This document shows positions 1 to 11,034 of a stretch of DNA of 64,000 bases, in pieces. The stretch lies in NCBI GenBank assembly GCA_014526335.1, contig JACTAT010000035.1:2457452-2521451 (forward strand), given 5' to 3'. The notes beneath the pieces are model-generated. The model searched no databases and was not told the DNA's origin. It saw only the letters and a program-made list of their open reading frames with translations. The stretch is from Chrysaora quinquecirrha. Lineage: Eukaryota; Cnidaria; Scyphozoa; Semaeostomeae; Pelagiidae. A program made the translations under genes and the position numbers. Position 1 is the stretch's first letter; every line of letters starts with the position of its first letter.

Positions 1-212
1 AGTGTGTGTTAAACTATGAAACACAGAATTTCAATCAAATATAAGATCAAAATAATGCCCTTTTGTAGTTCAGATGTAGCAGATGTGCACCATAACAGGT
101 GCAGGCCAACTTGAATCACAGAGATTTACTTAGAGACATTGTCGGGTGACTTGGTTTGGCAAGTTGTAGTTTTATCACTTTTATGAAAGTAAAAAGTCTC
201 AAAATCTTATAA

Positions 213-383
<171 letters not shown>

Positions 384-585
384 AATGTAGAGAGTCTATA
401 TTTATTAAACAAGTAAGTGTTCCAGTTGAAAAAGGCCAGTCAAGAAGATGAGAATGGAGAATTTAAGGAAACAGAGGAATTATTATGAAAGGAGTGTAGT
501 GTAAATAGTGTTGCTATTTTAAATGATCAGTGTTGTGTTACTGCATAAACTATTTAGTCAAACAGAAATCTGGAAGTATTTTTTT

Positions 586-591
586 AATAAA
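586..591 (+). terminator. Putative poly(A) signal of the LC3 gene
   Basis: AATAAA lies about 200 bases after the LC3 stop codon and is followed by a T-rich and TGT-containing stretch, as expected for a 3' processing site. Position and consensus only. Confidence 0.5.
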
Positions 592-980
592 TGTCTGATT
601 GTAGATGTTAAGCAGCACAATCAGAATCATGAAAATGAACATAACTGATCAATATTTTTAAACATTGATAGTCATTACCAATAGTATTTATTTTGAACTT
701 CCTTTCCATTTACTCTATACTGATACGTTTTTGACATATGTAAGAAATTAATGCAATTATTTATCACAGATGTCAGGCAATAAGAGGAAAGTTGTATTTC
801 CTTGTGCCACTCAGTACTTAGCTAGCACAGAGTGTCAGCATCTTTTGGTGGGAACTATTAAAAGAGTTTGACATTATATGCAGGCTATTGACTTTCTTAC
901 ACTGGTATTTTGACTTTCTTATCATTTTGTATTAACGATTTAGTATTTATAGGGTATAAATATTCATTATGAAAATGAAA

Positions 981-986
981 TTTATT
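981..986 (-). terminator. Putative poly(A) signal of DPH2
   Basis: AATAAA on the minus strand about 40 bases beyond the DPH2 stop codon. Consensus and position only. Confidence 0.45.
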
Positions 987-1026
987 GACTAATTTTGTAA
1001 GCTATTTAGTGAATTAGATGAAAATG

Positions 1027-4000
1027 TTAAGAGTTATTTTGTTCTAATTCATGTGAGTATCCTGTTGAAATACCCTTTCGTCCTTCAACAGCTGTCACTA
1101 CTTCTGTTTCACCGAGTTTCTTTTCAAGTCCTTGCCATGTCCGTGAATGTAAGAAGTGTGCTGAAAAGAAACAGTGTTTTTGGTTATAACAATTCTTATT
1201 CATGGAAGATCTAAAGTTGAAAAGCTCCATCAACCAACAGAAGCAATGAAATGGCCCATATTGTTATTGCTGCAGACATAGTTACCTTCTCTTAAATCCT
1301 GATGCCGGAAATTGTATGTCTGTTTTTTAAAACTATCAGTTAATTCGTTAGCCCATTGTACAAACTTTTTATGCTGTTCACAAGCAAAAACGTTCGACCA
1401 TCAATGTTTTGTGACGTTGTCAAATGGTCAAACATTTTGTTTCGGTAGCAAAGTTTATATGTTTGACAAACAATATTTGATCGTTTGGCAAGGGCCTACG
1501 TAAATCTCTCATGAATCTCATCACACAAGCCAAACGTAACGTCAGGTTTAGTATTTATTGTTTTTAAATTCCTACATATGTACGCAGTGAATTTTTCTTG
1601 GATTACGTCTTAATCGAAGATGTTTCACAAAAGGGACCCTTGTCTGTTTGCTCGAGAGATAAAGAAGTCTACAATTTTGTTAAAATTACCTGCACTGTTC
1701 GGACCAAAAGTACTTATAGCTGTCTCGTTGTTTCTTTCCACTAAGTTGGTAGAACCAGTCACTCTTGACTCTGCAATAGAACAAACATACAGTGAAGAGT
1801 GGCTCAGTGTTTCTGACAGAAGAAAGAAGATTGAGTGCAGTGTAACTTCTTATAGTTTGATAAAGATGGTGGCTTGCGTTATTTGCCTCTGTCGTGGCAC
1901 TGTGCCATTTGCAGGTCTACATCAGCACTTGCTGACATCTCTCGACCTGCTTTTAAATCAAATACGCGTGTATGTTTGAATGTCGATCCTAAACCGAAAA
2001 ACCAACAGTATTAAGCGATAGACAAGCATTGATAACGGAGGAAAGATACAGATAAATACGGCCAGCGCTGTTAATTTGATTTTGTTAAACATACGAACCT
2101 ATGAGTGAACCATTTAGATATAAAAGCTCCATAAGACAGCAAAGTATACCTGTTTCTTCATGCCTGCTAATAAGGTTGCCACTTATCAAAGAGAATTCTG
2201 GTTCACTATTCTAAAGTGAGAAAATAAAATTGGGCAATCTCAAATCTGACGAAAGCAAACTTTACAGCCCAAATAATAACTGGATAACAGGATTATATAT
2301 TATATTAACCTGATCATCCTTGCAAGATTCTTCAAATTCAATGTGCGATGCTGCTCCTACAGAGAATCAAAAAAGCGTTAGCGGTTACATGTAAGCTAGA
2401 GACCTGACTTTATTTTTAAATGCTACTGCAAGTTAGTGGTGACAGTTAAAACAATAAAACTACAGTTCATTGTGCATCGAAACATCAGCGATTGTGTTAA
2501 TTCAACAGAGAAGACGCTAAAGCCAGACAGGCTTATGTCAAAATTGCACACAGTAATAACTACTTGCTGACTGCTAATCGGCGATTTGTTGGAACTAATT
2601 CATCGCAACTGACCTGTTGATATATGCCTTCTGGTAACTAGCTGGCAACTAGCTGGCAACAAGTTCCTTCTTGACTGCAACAAGTCGGCGCACGAAATGT
2701 TGTCTTTCTACGATTAGTTGACAACTGATTTCCGTCAGTCGCAGTCGACCTAAGCGCTCTTGCGATCCACTAGTTGTTGACATTCAGACATGAGTTAGCA
2801 GTTACAACTAGTTGGCGTTACTTCTATCGTATCGTTGATCGACATAGACCTGACTTAAGATGCATCTGCACTAGAGCAGTTTACAGTTGCAAGTTATCTG
2901 AAAAGACACAGGTTTCAGCCGTATGCACATACCTGGTAAAAGTTCCCGAAAGTCTGTGATGTATTCTCCGGTCCAGTTTCGAGCTCTGTCAAGCAAATGA
3001 AATTTACTCAAGGCCTGAATAATGACAAACGACACATTGTAGCATGTTTCCATGTTGAAATTTTGTAAATGTGGTTCAAAATTTCCAGCAACTGTGTTTT
3101 TAAGTCTTGAAGAAGCTGACGTTATTACATTGACAAAGTATGAACAAAGTTTAACAAAGGTAATACCTTACCGTGAACAGGCGATCTCCATTTCGAATGG
3201 TGTTATGATTGGTTTATAAAACTCCTAAAAAAACAAATGGTAGACAGCTCGACTGCTGCAAATAAATACCATGCAATCATGCAATTGGTAGTGATTACTA
3301 CAAATTCTATCTCATCATCAGCTAGTGCAGAAACTTGGCAAACCCAAATCGCAACACAATCCTCCTGTTCCCCTTTCTTCCGCTTCGGTAGTATCCCCAA
3401 AATGTTGAGTATTTTGAAGAAAGCATCCAGGTTTCAGATCATCTATTGATGGGAAGTTTTAAACAAAAAGATGCGTCTTTTCCTGGTCACTATTTACATC
3501 CGATGAACAGCGCAGCTCACCACTTCATTTTGCATATTTCAGGTTATTCTGATTACGACGTTCATTCACTACTTGTATCAAACTCGTTAGCATATAAAAG
3601 AAACTTTGCCGTGTTAAACCACTGAGAGCATATTTCAAAAGAGTTAGGGTGTACTTACTTGAGAATCAATTAAGCTATTTTCAGGACAAGCGACTAATAC
3701 AAAGATATCAACTTCCATAAAATTGGCCATTTTTGGAACATTTGGTTTCCCCATCATAAACGTGTAATACTAGAAATGAAATAACAACTGAACTCTTATA
3801 GCTCTCGAAGAAATAGGTATCGGTTAAAATAATATAGAATATAAAGTTTTTATGAATATATTTTGAAAGCTGGTTAGGTGCAGATTTTTCGTTTCTTATT
3901 TTTGGGGCTAAACATGTTTGACGCGATAAACTTATTGCATTAACGGAGTCAAGTTTTTTTACAAAGGCTTTGTCATGGAACCAAAAGGTTACCGACATGG

Positions 4001-7000
4001 GCTGTCTTCCTTAAGAACGACCAGAAAAGAAGTATAGCCTTCCGTTAAGCGAACTTCTTCAGGAAATAATATGTCACTATGTTATGACTATGACTTGTTA
4101 TGGCTTGAAGTTTTACCCATCTGATACATGTTTCTAGTACCAAACATAAGAATAGATTGTAAATAGGTAACTTTCTTATCACAAGTACTCCATGGGAAGA
4201 TTAACTGTCAGATTAACCTATCTGGCTCATCCTCTTAAGTTTACATACATACATTCATTACTTAGGTGCTTACCTTCTTGCCAGCTTGTTTGAGTAATGT
4301 CTTCAGTCTGTCAATTATAACCAAATAATCAGCTAGATGAAAACAGACAATGAAAATAAATGAAAGCTATAATCTACAAGTACATACCCGACACAACAAA
4401 ACGAAGTTATAAAAATTACGAATTTCCATATATTTTCCACTTACCTACTCCAAGTGTACCAGCAACTATTCCTACGGTTTGTGCTTCTTTAGCTTTCTGT
4501 ATAAAAAAGTACCTAAAATAAATGACAGTGTTATTTTCGCTAGGTTTCATAGCGACACACGAGAAAGAGAAAGGCTAAAGACAGAAGTGTCACAGTGCTG
4601 GCGTTGGACCAAAAAGCTATGGAGGGTGACAGGTACAGTACGTACAGTACAGATACTTTCGTTAAGTACTAGCTTGTAGATTTTTCATGCCTTTTCATGA
4701 TTTTTCAAGATTATAAAACGTAAATGCTCAATGAGTCACGATACTGAAAGAAGCTGCACTAAATTAAGCCGACTGTCTTTGGTGCCGCGTAATTAGCTTC
4801 AAGGATTTAGTTTCGTGCAATAGGGTACCATTTTTGTTCGGAAAATCTCAAATTTTCCAATAATTGATGTTCGGTGGACCAAGGATGCACTGTTAGGACA
4901 TTAAGTTCAGTGAATACGCTAGGTTTATTTGTTTTAATTTAAAGTTTTGGGAGTCAAACAGTCAATAGATAGGAAACTTAGTGACTTTAGCATAAGGTCA
5001 TTATTGCTGGGAGAAACTGCCGGTTAAGTCTTTGAGTTGTACAAAACTTCAAAATTGCAATAAACAGCGGAATCATTTTCGGGCATACTTAAAAGCTTTT
5101 TTTCCGAGAAAACTCGGAACAATTTTTCCTACTTACAAATAAAGAAACGTTGTCCATTGACGCAAGCATACAATGTGTTTTTGAAGTTTATCAAAAACAT
5201 TGCTGAGCGAATTCTACTTATCAAACAGTGTTTTGTGACATAGCCGAACGGTCAGACATTGTTTGTTCAGCCAAGCTAAAATGTTTGACAGCAATGATTG
5301 ATCATTTTGCCAGGACCTTGAACAATGAAAATCATTAAAAGAAATCAATGAAAAATGGACCATACAAGAATACAGAACATTCAGGACAACCTCAACTGTA
5401 CTTATACTTAACCAGGACGCATGGTTATTACTAAGTATATAAAGAAATAGTACCTTTTCATAAGAGCTTTGTTCATATTCAAATCTTGTTTTCTTGCAGC
5501 TTTTTCATCAGGGTCATACGTGTAAAACTGAAGAAAGAGGCACAGTGATGAAGATTTACATCATACAAGTGATATTGTCTTCGTTCCTATGTATGCTTGA
5601 ATTTTTTGTCGCATGCTGTATGGTTATGTTTCAAAGTAAAGAACAAGGCAAGTACCTGATTCTTATTGTAAGTCATCATCAGATTCGTAAGAGTATTACT
5701 TTCTTTCCCAATATAAAACATGGTGTAATCAGCCAGCTGTGTATTGTCGTTTAACGTGAAGCAGCGACCAAATCTGAAATTAGAAAAACATATCTAGAAA
5801 TATTTGTAAAGGGAATCTGAACTGAGTGAAGTAAAGTGAACTCACAACCTTTAGATTGTTAGCCAACACCTTGAGAACTCTGCAAGTGCGAAGTCAACAA
5901 AAAACAAAGTTTCATCTTTAATTATCGCTCCTTTGACATCATAAAGGTACAAATGCAGAGCTCCGTCCCTCTTGTCCGTCTCGTGGTTGTGAGTCGAAGG
6001 TATGTTATGATCGTCTCGTGTTGACGAGTTAATGATAGAAATTAGTATTTTAAACTCAAGCAAGAGATAAGAACAGAAACAACGCCTAACACAAATTCAA
6101 TTGCCAATACTGCAAACACTTTTGAATACCTTTCGTACGTCGATGGCTCCTTATCTTTATCCTCTGTTACATTGTCTTGATTTTCTGTTTCTTTCTGTTC
6201 TTTGCCCCCACATGTACACCAGTGTGTTACTCTCAGGTTTGTAATTCTGTTGCAGTCTAAATCACCATCGCTCCCACATTTGTTTCCACAACATTTTGGT
6301 TCAGCTGTCATTATAGGTTTTTCTATCTTTTTACCTCCACAATTTTCGCAAATCTCTTTGTTGCGTTCGCTTCTGTTCTCTTCAAGTCTTGCAAAAATCA
6401 GATTCCTATAGATCACCTTTAATGTCTCATAAAGTTTGTCTACAAAGAACAACACAAATGTATGTCAAAACTAAAACAACAAAAACCAACTTAATAGTAA
6501 AATGATAAATGACGATGCTGTATTGCCATTTTACGCGACAAAATTTGTCATGATAAAGTTTGTTATATACTTGTACAAACGTTTTCGATGTTACACGAAG
6601 AAAATTTTCATGAAATTATCATGCAAAAGGCTTGCCACAAATCTTTGTTTTTGGTTCTTTTCTAAGCAATTTTCTTTATTTGTTCGACAAGCAATGAGCC
6701 AAAGAAAAGGAGCGAGAGAAACGCCAAAGAAGTGAAGGCAAGTCTTGCAATATTAGTTATCAATGCAAAATCATAGTTAGCAACAAACATAATTGTCTTT
6801 GATTTTGCATCATGGTGTTCTGCCTCAAACTTCATATATGTTCTTCCTTGCAAGAAATTTTCCTTACATAAGCAGTAAGTTAACTGATCTTTTCCTTTTC
6901 CCAAAGCGTTGCAATAGCATTGAGACAAGTTGTATTGCGTTAATGAAGTTTTCACGTCTTCATCATGAGGCCTGGCACTGCTTGCAACAGATAATGGGGC

Positions 7001-9466
7001 AATAAATTATGAAAATTGCATCTTACTAAAGTAACTTATCTTCCAACATCCCTATGAGCCAATTTCATATATCACAAGCAGAAATCCAGCCTCTAACAAT
7101 GATTAGTGGAAACGAATAACAAGCAGACGATTTTATAATTCTAAATATCAGAGACAAACCAATACTGTGTTGGTACACCACATCATGTAGTAATATCACA
7201 TTTGAACAAACATCAGGAATCATCTGTTGGAATTTCGAAATGCAGTCATCAATGTCAATCGGATGAACTCCATAAATATATAAAACTGGAAGTCTTCTAG
7301 TCCTGTAGTAAAAAAATGTTAATTACGTGTCAATAGCTCATCTGCTGCATCAGATCTCCTCTTAGAATGTTTTCATGTACTTCAGCATAGATTATAAGAT
7401 GGAAGCTTTTACTACATATCTAACATTTTGACACAGATTGAAACATATAAATATGTAGTAATGATATTAATAACAAATGTTTACAGCTTACGGGCTAAGA
7501 CATGCTCTCCCAAAGTGAATTATGCAGTCTGCTTTTACATGCTCTGCAGCCACCTCATCAACACAGCAACTAGTCAAATAAAAAGCAACAGTATTACAGA
7601 AGTTTTTACAACTCCTATTTATCAAGCATCACAGCCAGAATCGTGGTCTTCATTAATTAACCTACTACTGAGATCTCATGTTTTGAAGTGTATGAAAGAA
7701 GGTGCAAAATGTATACCATAGTTACAACTAACCTTCCATATGACGTATCTCCAAGAATATAGATTTTAGTTTGAGTAGTTTTCTCCTCAATTAACTTTGA
7801 AACTTTAAATGCATGCTCTAGAAGTTCATCAGGAAATTGTAAAGCGACCTAAAAATGAGATTTACATATAATATTATCTAAAATCTAATATCAAACCAAT
7901 CTCCAAAAGAATTTGCAAAATATTTTGCGGACTACGCGAAGGGTCTTTTACAGACATAAGGGGTGGTAACGTGACGTTACATATAGGTGATGTTACATAT
8001 AGGTGATGTTACATATAGGTGGTGTTACAAATACAGCGGGTGATGATACTTGCCTTTGTTTGCTATCGCTAATTGTTGTGTGTTAAATCGGTCTCAAGGG
8101 ACCTTGATTAATAATGAACTTTTTCCATTGTTGTCTTAAGGTGGGAGACAGGGCAAGAAGTTTTATTTAACTTGTGTGAATTACCTTATGTATTTTTGCC
8201 ACTATGGAAAAACAAAACGGCATGAAGTAAACATGTTATCCTTATGTGTGTCCCTATAAACTGAGTCATTAAAGAAATTGCTGGGTTTTAAAGAAGAAGC
8301 CCTGTTTCCCAGCTTAAGCACGCCAGCGAATCTATAAGCTCTACTGTGGTGGTATTTTTGCGTACTTTCGTGGTATTACTATACTGCAATGGATTATTAG
8401 TTACATAATATAAAAACACGTGAGGTAAGCGATAATTACAAGCGATAAATCTAAAAAAACAATGTTTAACAATAGCAAAAAGAAAAATAGGAAAAGTGGT
8501 GTTAATAACAAAGGTTTAAATTGCAATGGTATAGTTGTTTATTAAGCTTGGGTTTAACCCAAGAGATATGCAGAGCCTTTTATTTTGATTGCATATCCAC
8601 CACAGTGTCCAAGAAAGAGAAGGAACCTCAGAGCATAGAGGGCGGCAAGAGGGGACTCATTAAAATACCACTTGAATATGCGAGCATTTTGTCTGTGACT
8701 AAATGCTCGCGGATTCGTGTAGTAATGATATTAATAACAAATGTTTACAGCTTACGGGCTAAGACATGCTCTCCCAAAGTGAATTATGCAGTCTGCTTTT
8801 ACATGCTCTGCAGCCACCTCATCAACACAGCAACTAGTCAAATAAAAAGCAACACTATTACAGAAGTTTTTACAACTCCTATTTATCAAGCATCACAGCC
8901 AGAACCGAGGTCTTTATTAGTTAACCTACTACAGAGATCTCATATTTTGAAGTGTATGAAAGAAGGTGCAAAATGTATACCATAGTTACAACTAACCTTC
9001 CATACGACGTATCTCCAAGAATATAGATTTTAGTTTGAGTAGTTTTCTCCTCAATTAACTCTGAAACTTTAAATGCATGCTCTAGAAGTTCATCAGGAAA
9101 TTGTAAAGCGACCTAAAATGAGATTTGCATATAATATAGTATTATCTAAAATCTAATATCAAAACAATCTCCAAAAGAATTCGCAAAATATTTGTGGACT
9201 ACGTGAAGAGTCTCGATTTAAAGACAAATAAGGCAAGTACAGGTATAGGCCTAAGTAGTTTGATGATGGATTGATGGGCCTAAATAAAAATTTCTGAAAA
9301 ATCACAACAAACCTACTCTTTTATAAGACTTTGCTTCTATAAAATCAATGCACTTTGAAATCTCATAATATGATTCTATTTTTTGGTCGATCAATTGGCT
9401 TTTTGATGAGATCTCGATTGATTTTGATAGCGTTTCTTCCGCATTTGTTGAAAAAGCAGCGGCCAT
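1027..9466 (-). CDS. DPH2: Diphthamide biosynthesis protein 2
   Basis: DPH2 pairs with DPH1 in the radical-SAM-like iron-sulfur enzyme that makes the first step of diphthamide on elongation factor 2. Exons in transcript order: 9317-9466, 8997-9112 or 7733-7848, 8756-8833 or 7492-7569, 7160-7302, 6130-6439, 5656-5773, 5454-5527, 4445-4512, 4274-4332, 3659-3769, 3172-3224, 2933-2985, 2310-2356, 2150-2210, 1027-1160. All phases agree and give about 524 residues (human is 489). Hallmarks are [66 protein letters not shown] and the C-terminal [12 protein letters not shown]. Cluster-type cysteines are near 90/91, in ACLSP and near 400. Exons 2 and 3 exist twice, and exon 5 carries an eight-cysteine insert (residues about 193-239). 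The join from exon 14 to the last exon fits in phase, but a short extra exon cannot be excluded. Confidence 0.93.
1380..1500. repeat. Dispersed repeat family A copy
   Basis: Contains the family hallmarks: a TTTGACAAACAAT-like core, 'gatcgtttggcaagggcct' at the end and 'gtcaaatggtcaaacat' inside. Several variants of the same modules recur through the window, in introns and gene flanks, but not in any exon I identified. Confidence 0.7.
2529..2852. mobile_element. MITE family C copy
   Basis: A roughly 325-bp unit starting AGGCTTATGTC and ending GACATAGACCT, an imperfect terminal inverted repeat. It is rich in AACTAGTTG and GCAACTAGTTCC palindromes. It lies in a DPH2 intron, beginning about 170 bases from exon 13 and ending about 80 bases before exon 12. 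A better preserved copy is at 18363-18706. No coding capacity. Confidence 0.75.
5040..5325. repeat. Repeat family B fragment next to a family A copy
   Basis: Bases about 5040-5115 carry the family B module (TTCAAAATTGCAATAAACAGC, then 'gggcatacttaaaagctttttt'). Bases about 5225-5325 carry the family A module (AGACATTGTTTG, then 'ttgatcattttgccaggacc'). Both sit in the DPH2 intron between exons 7 and 8. Confidence 0.65.
7455..7953. repeat. Tandem segmental duplication, proximal copy (DPH2 exons 2-3)
   Basis: About 495 bases that match 8719-9214 almost base for base at a constant offset of about 1264. The copy includes both exons, the intron between them and some flanking intron. Exon 3 is identical in both copies. 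Exon 2 differs by one missense (Lys here, Glu in the distal copy) and one silent change. All splice sites are intact. Confidence 0.92.
7970..8036. repeat. Short tandem repeat, unit about 17 bp
   Basis: Three to four copies of a unit containing GATGTTACATATAGGT lie between the two copies of the DPH2 exon 2-3 duplication. Confidence 0.85.
8719..9214. repeat. Tandem segmental duplication, distal copy (DPH2 exons 2-3)
   Basis: Partner of 7455-7953. It is nearer to exon 1, so it is met first by the splicing machinery. Intron parts have small indels and substitutions relative to the proximal copy, which suggests a recent but not brand-new event. Confidence 0.92.
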
Positions 9467-11034
9467 TTTGAGCTCGTGTAGAATGTTTTCATTTCAGAGT
9501 GAGGCTTCCAAGTTTTCAAGTTCAATACGAGACTTTTTAATTTTAGGTCTACCACAAGCAATAGTGCTGGTTGTTTTAGTTTCGTTTGTTATTGAACTTG
9601 GATCGTGACAATATCCTACAGTAAATGAGTTATTTTAGTAGCTAATGATATAGAAACTGTTTGATGCAAGTTGGAAGCTATTCAGATTATTGTCGTATGC
9701 GATAGTATCGAAGAAAATTGCCTGATTGCAAGACTATTTTGGCCTAAATAAAGCCGTCATAAACAAAGTCAGGTGAGTTTTAGATCGTGTTTTGCCTCGC
9801 CCCCCATAATTCTATTTTCATTCGTTGGCGTCATGAAGTAACCAGTGTAATTTATAACTTTTGCATTTGCATTGTAGATCACAAACTGAAGGCAGGAGGA
9901 CAGCGTATTGATTTCAAAAGTGATCAGTTATGGAGAGTGAAACTTGTTCAGATCTTTCAAAGGTATGTATGATAATAGCAGGTTGATATTGCTAAATATC
10001 ACAAGGCAAAATTGGTGCTTGGACATTTATATGACTTTGGACGTATAATGATTTTCAACAAAAAGAATGAAAATCAATCTTTGTGACTAATGGGTGGATT
10101 CAAACCAGCCCAAGTATCAAGAAAGAGGCAGGGATGCTACAACAGGGCCTATGAGGCACCCTTGCTATTCATTACCTGACTGCTTGACCAATATTAATGT
10201 TAAGGCCCTGGCTTGCATATTAACATTATTATGAAAGGGATAGCATGTCAAGTGCTAAAATACTGCTGTCACCTAGTCAAACATTGCTGATCGTGTTGTG
10301 TATCATGCACATTGTGCTCGATCCTTGGTACCCTGCAATGCTTTTGCGGAGTATTGCGGACCCTCAATTTTCCTTCATGGGTTACCTGTCAAGACCTCCT
10401 CAATCCTTTCTCAGACCCCTTGATACCATTGTGAGCTTCGTGATCCTATCCAGACCTTCAGGAACGAATTGCGATATCTTCCCGAAGCTCACAGACACGG
10501 ATTTATTTCACTCCTTGATTATGTAATAACAATAGAGAAATTGTGGACCCCTTTGAAAGTTATCACATGCCCCTCAATCTAGATCGCAGGTCATGAGATC
10601 AGAAGGTCTATCATTGACCTTGTGATTGAAAAGCTCTATCGAGACATTCTTGATAGCATTGTGGATCTCGCAATGCGATGATAAACCATGTGATAGCAGT
10701 TCTGTACCAATCAAAGCCAACAAAGAACCCTATTTTTTAGACTAACCCCAACATTTCTCTGGCCTCTGCTTGGTGGTATCGGTGCTCTATACCACCATTC
10801 AGAATTGAATTGACCACCATAATATCTGAACATCAGTCTTCTTGGTGATTTCTAGCACTTACCAAAATAACATTGATTTGAATCTGTTGGGAGAAATTAT
10901 GTAAATTCTTTAATGTGTAGTGTGACGAAGATAGAATTATGGGTGGTTTGCCAATTCTATTTGTCTGTCTATTATAACTTATATGGTACTGTATCTTTCA
11001 TGACCTTGTACACTTGATCTTTTAGGTTACTGAG
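9467..11034. promoter_or_regulatory. Divergent promoter interval of DPH2 and MINDY, with MINDY 5' UTR
   Basis: The two start codons face away from each other. A GTGAGT donor near 9774 and the TTTTAG acceptor at about 11025, just before the MINDY ATG, suggest a noncoding first MINDY exon close to the DPH2 start. Bases about 10290-10720 are repeat-like (GATAGCAGTTCTGTACCAA at its end recurs near 16525). I see no coding exon here. Confidence 0.5.

Larger units (their letters stand above)
384..1026. other. LC3-DPH2 tail-to-tail interval
   Basis: Noncoding, AT-rich sequence holding the 3' untranslated regions of the two convergent genes. Apart from candidate poly(A) signals on both strands I see no structure in it. 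Confidence 0.6.

Noticed and set aside
1620..1979. 119-residue plus-strand ORF
   Set aside because: No recognisable motif, opposite strand to DPH2 within an intron, and no splice or promoter support.
6662..6970. Minus-strand ORF with CYC/CLC cysteines and a C-terminal hydrophobic helix, inside DPH2
   Set aside because: It lies in the intron between exons 4 and 5, whose phases already join perfectly without it. It ends in a stop and has no recognised homology. Kept only as a possible alternative terminal exon.
7428..8985. Two similar plus-strand ORFs (97 and 154 residues) that look like a duplicated gene
   Set aside because: They are antisense shadows of the duplicated DPH2 exon 2-3 segments.
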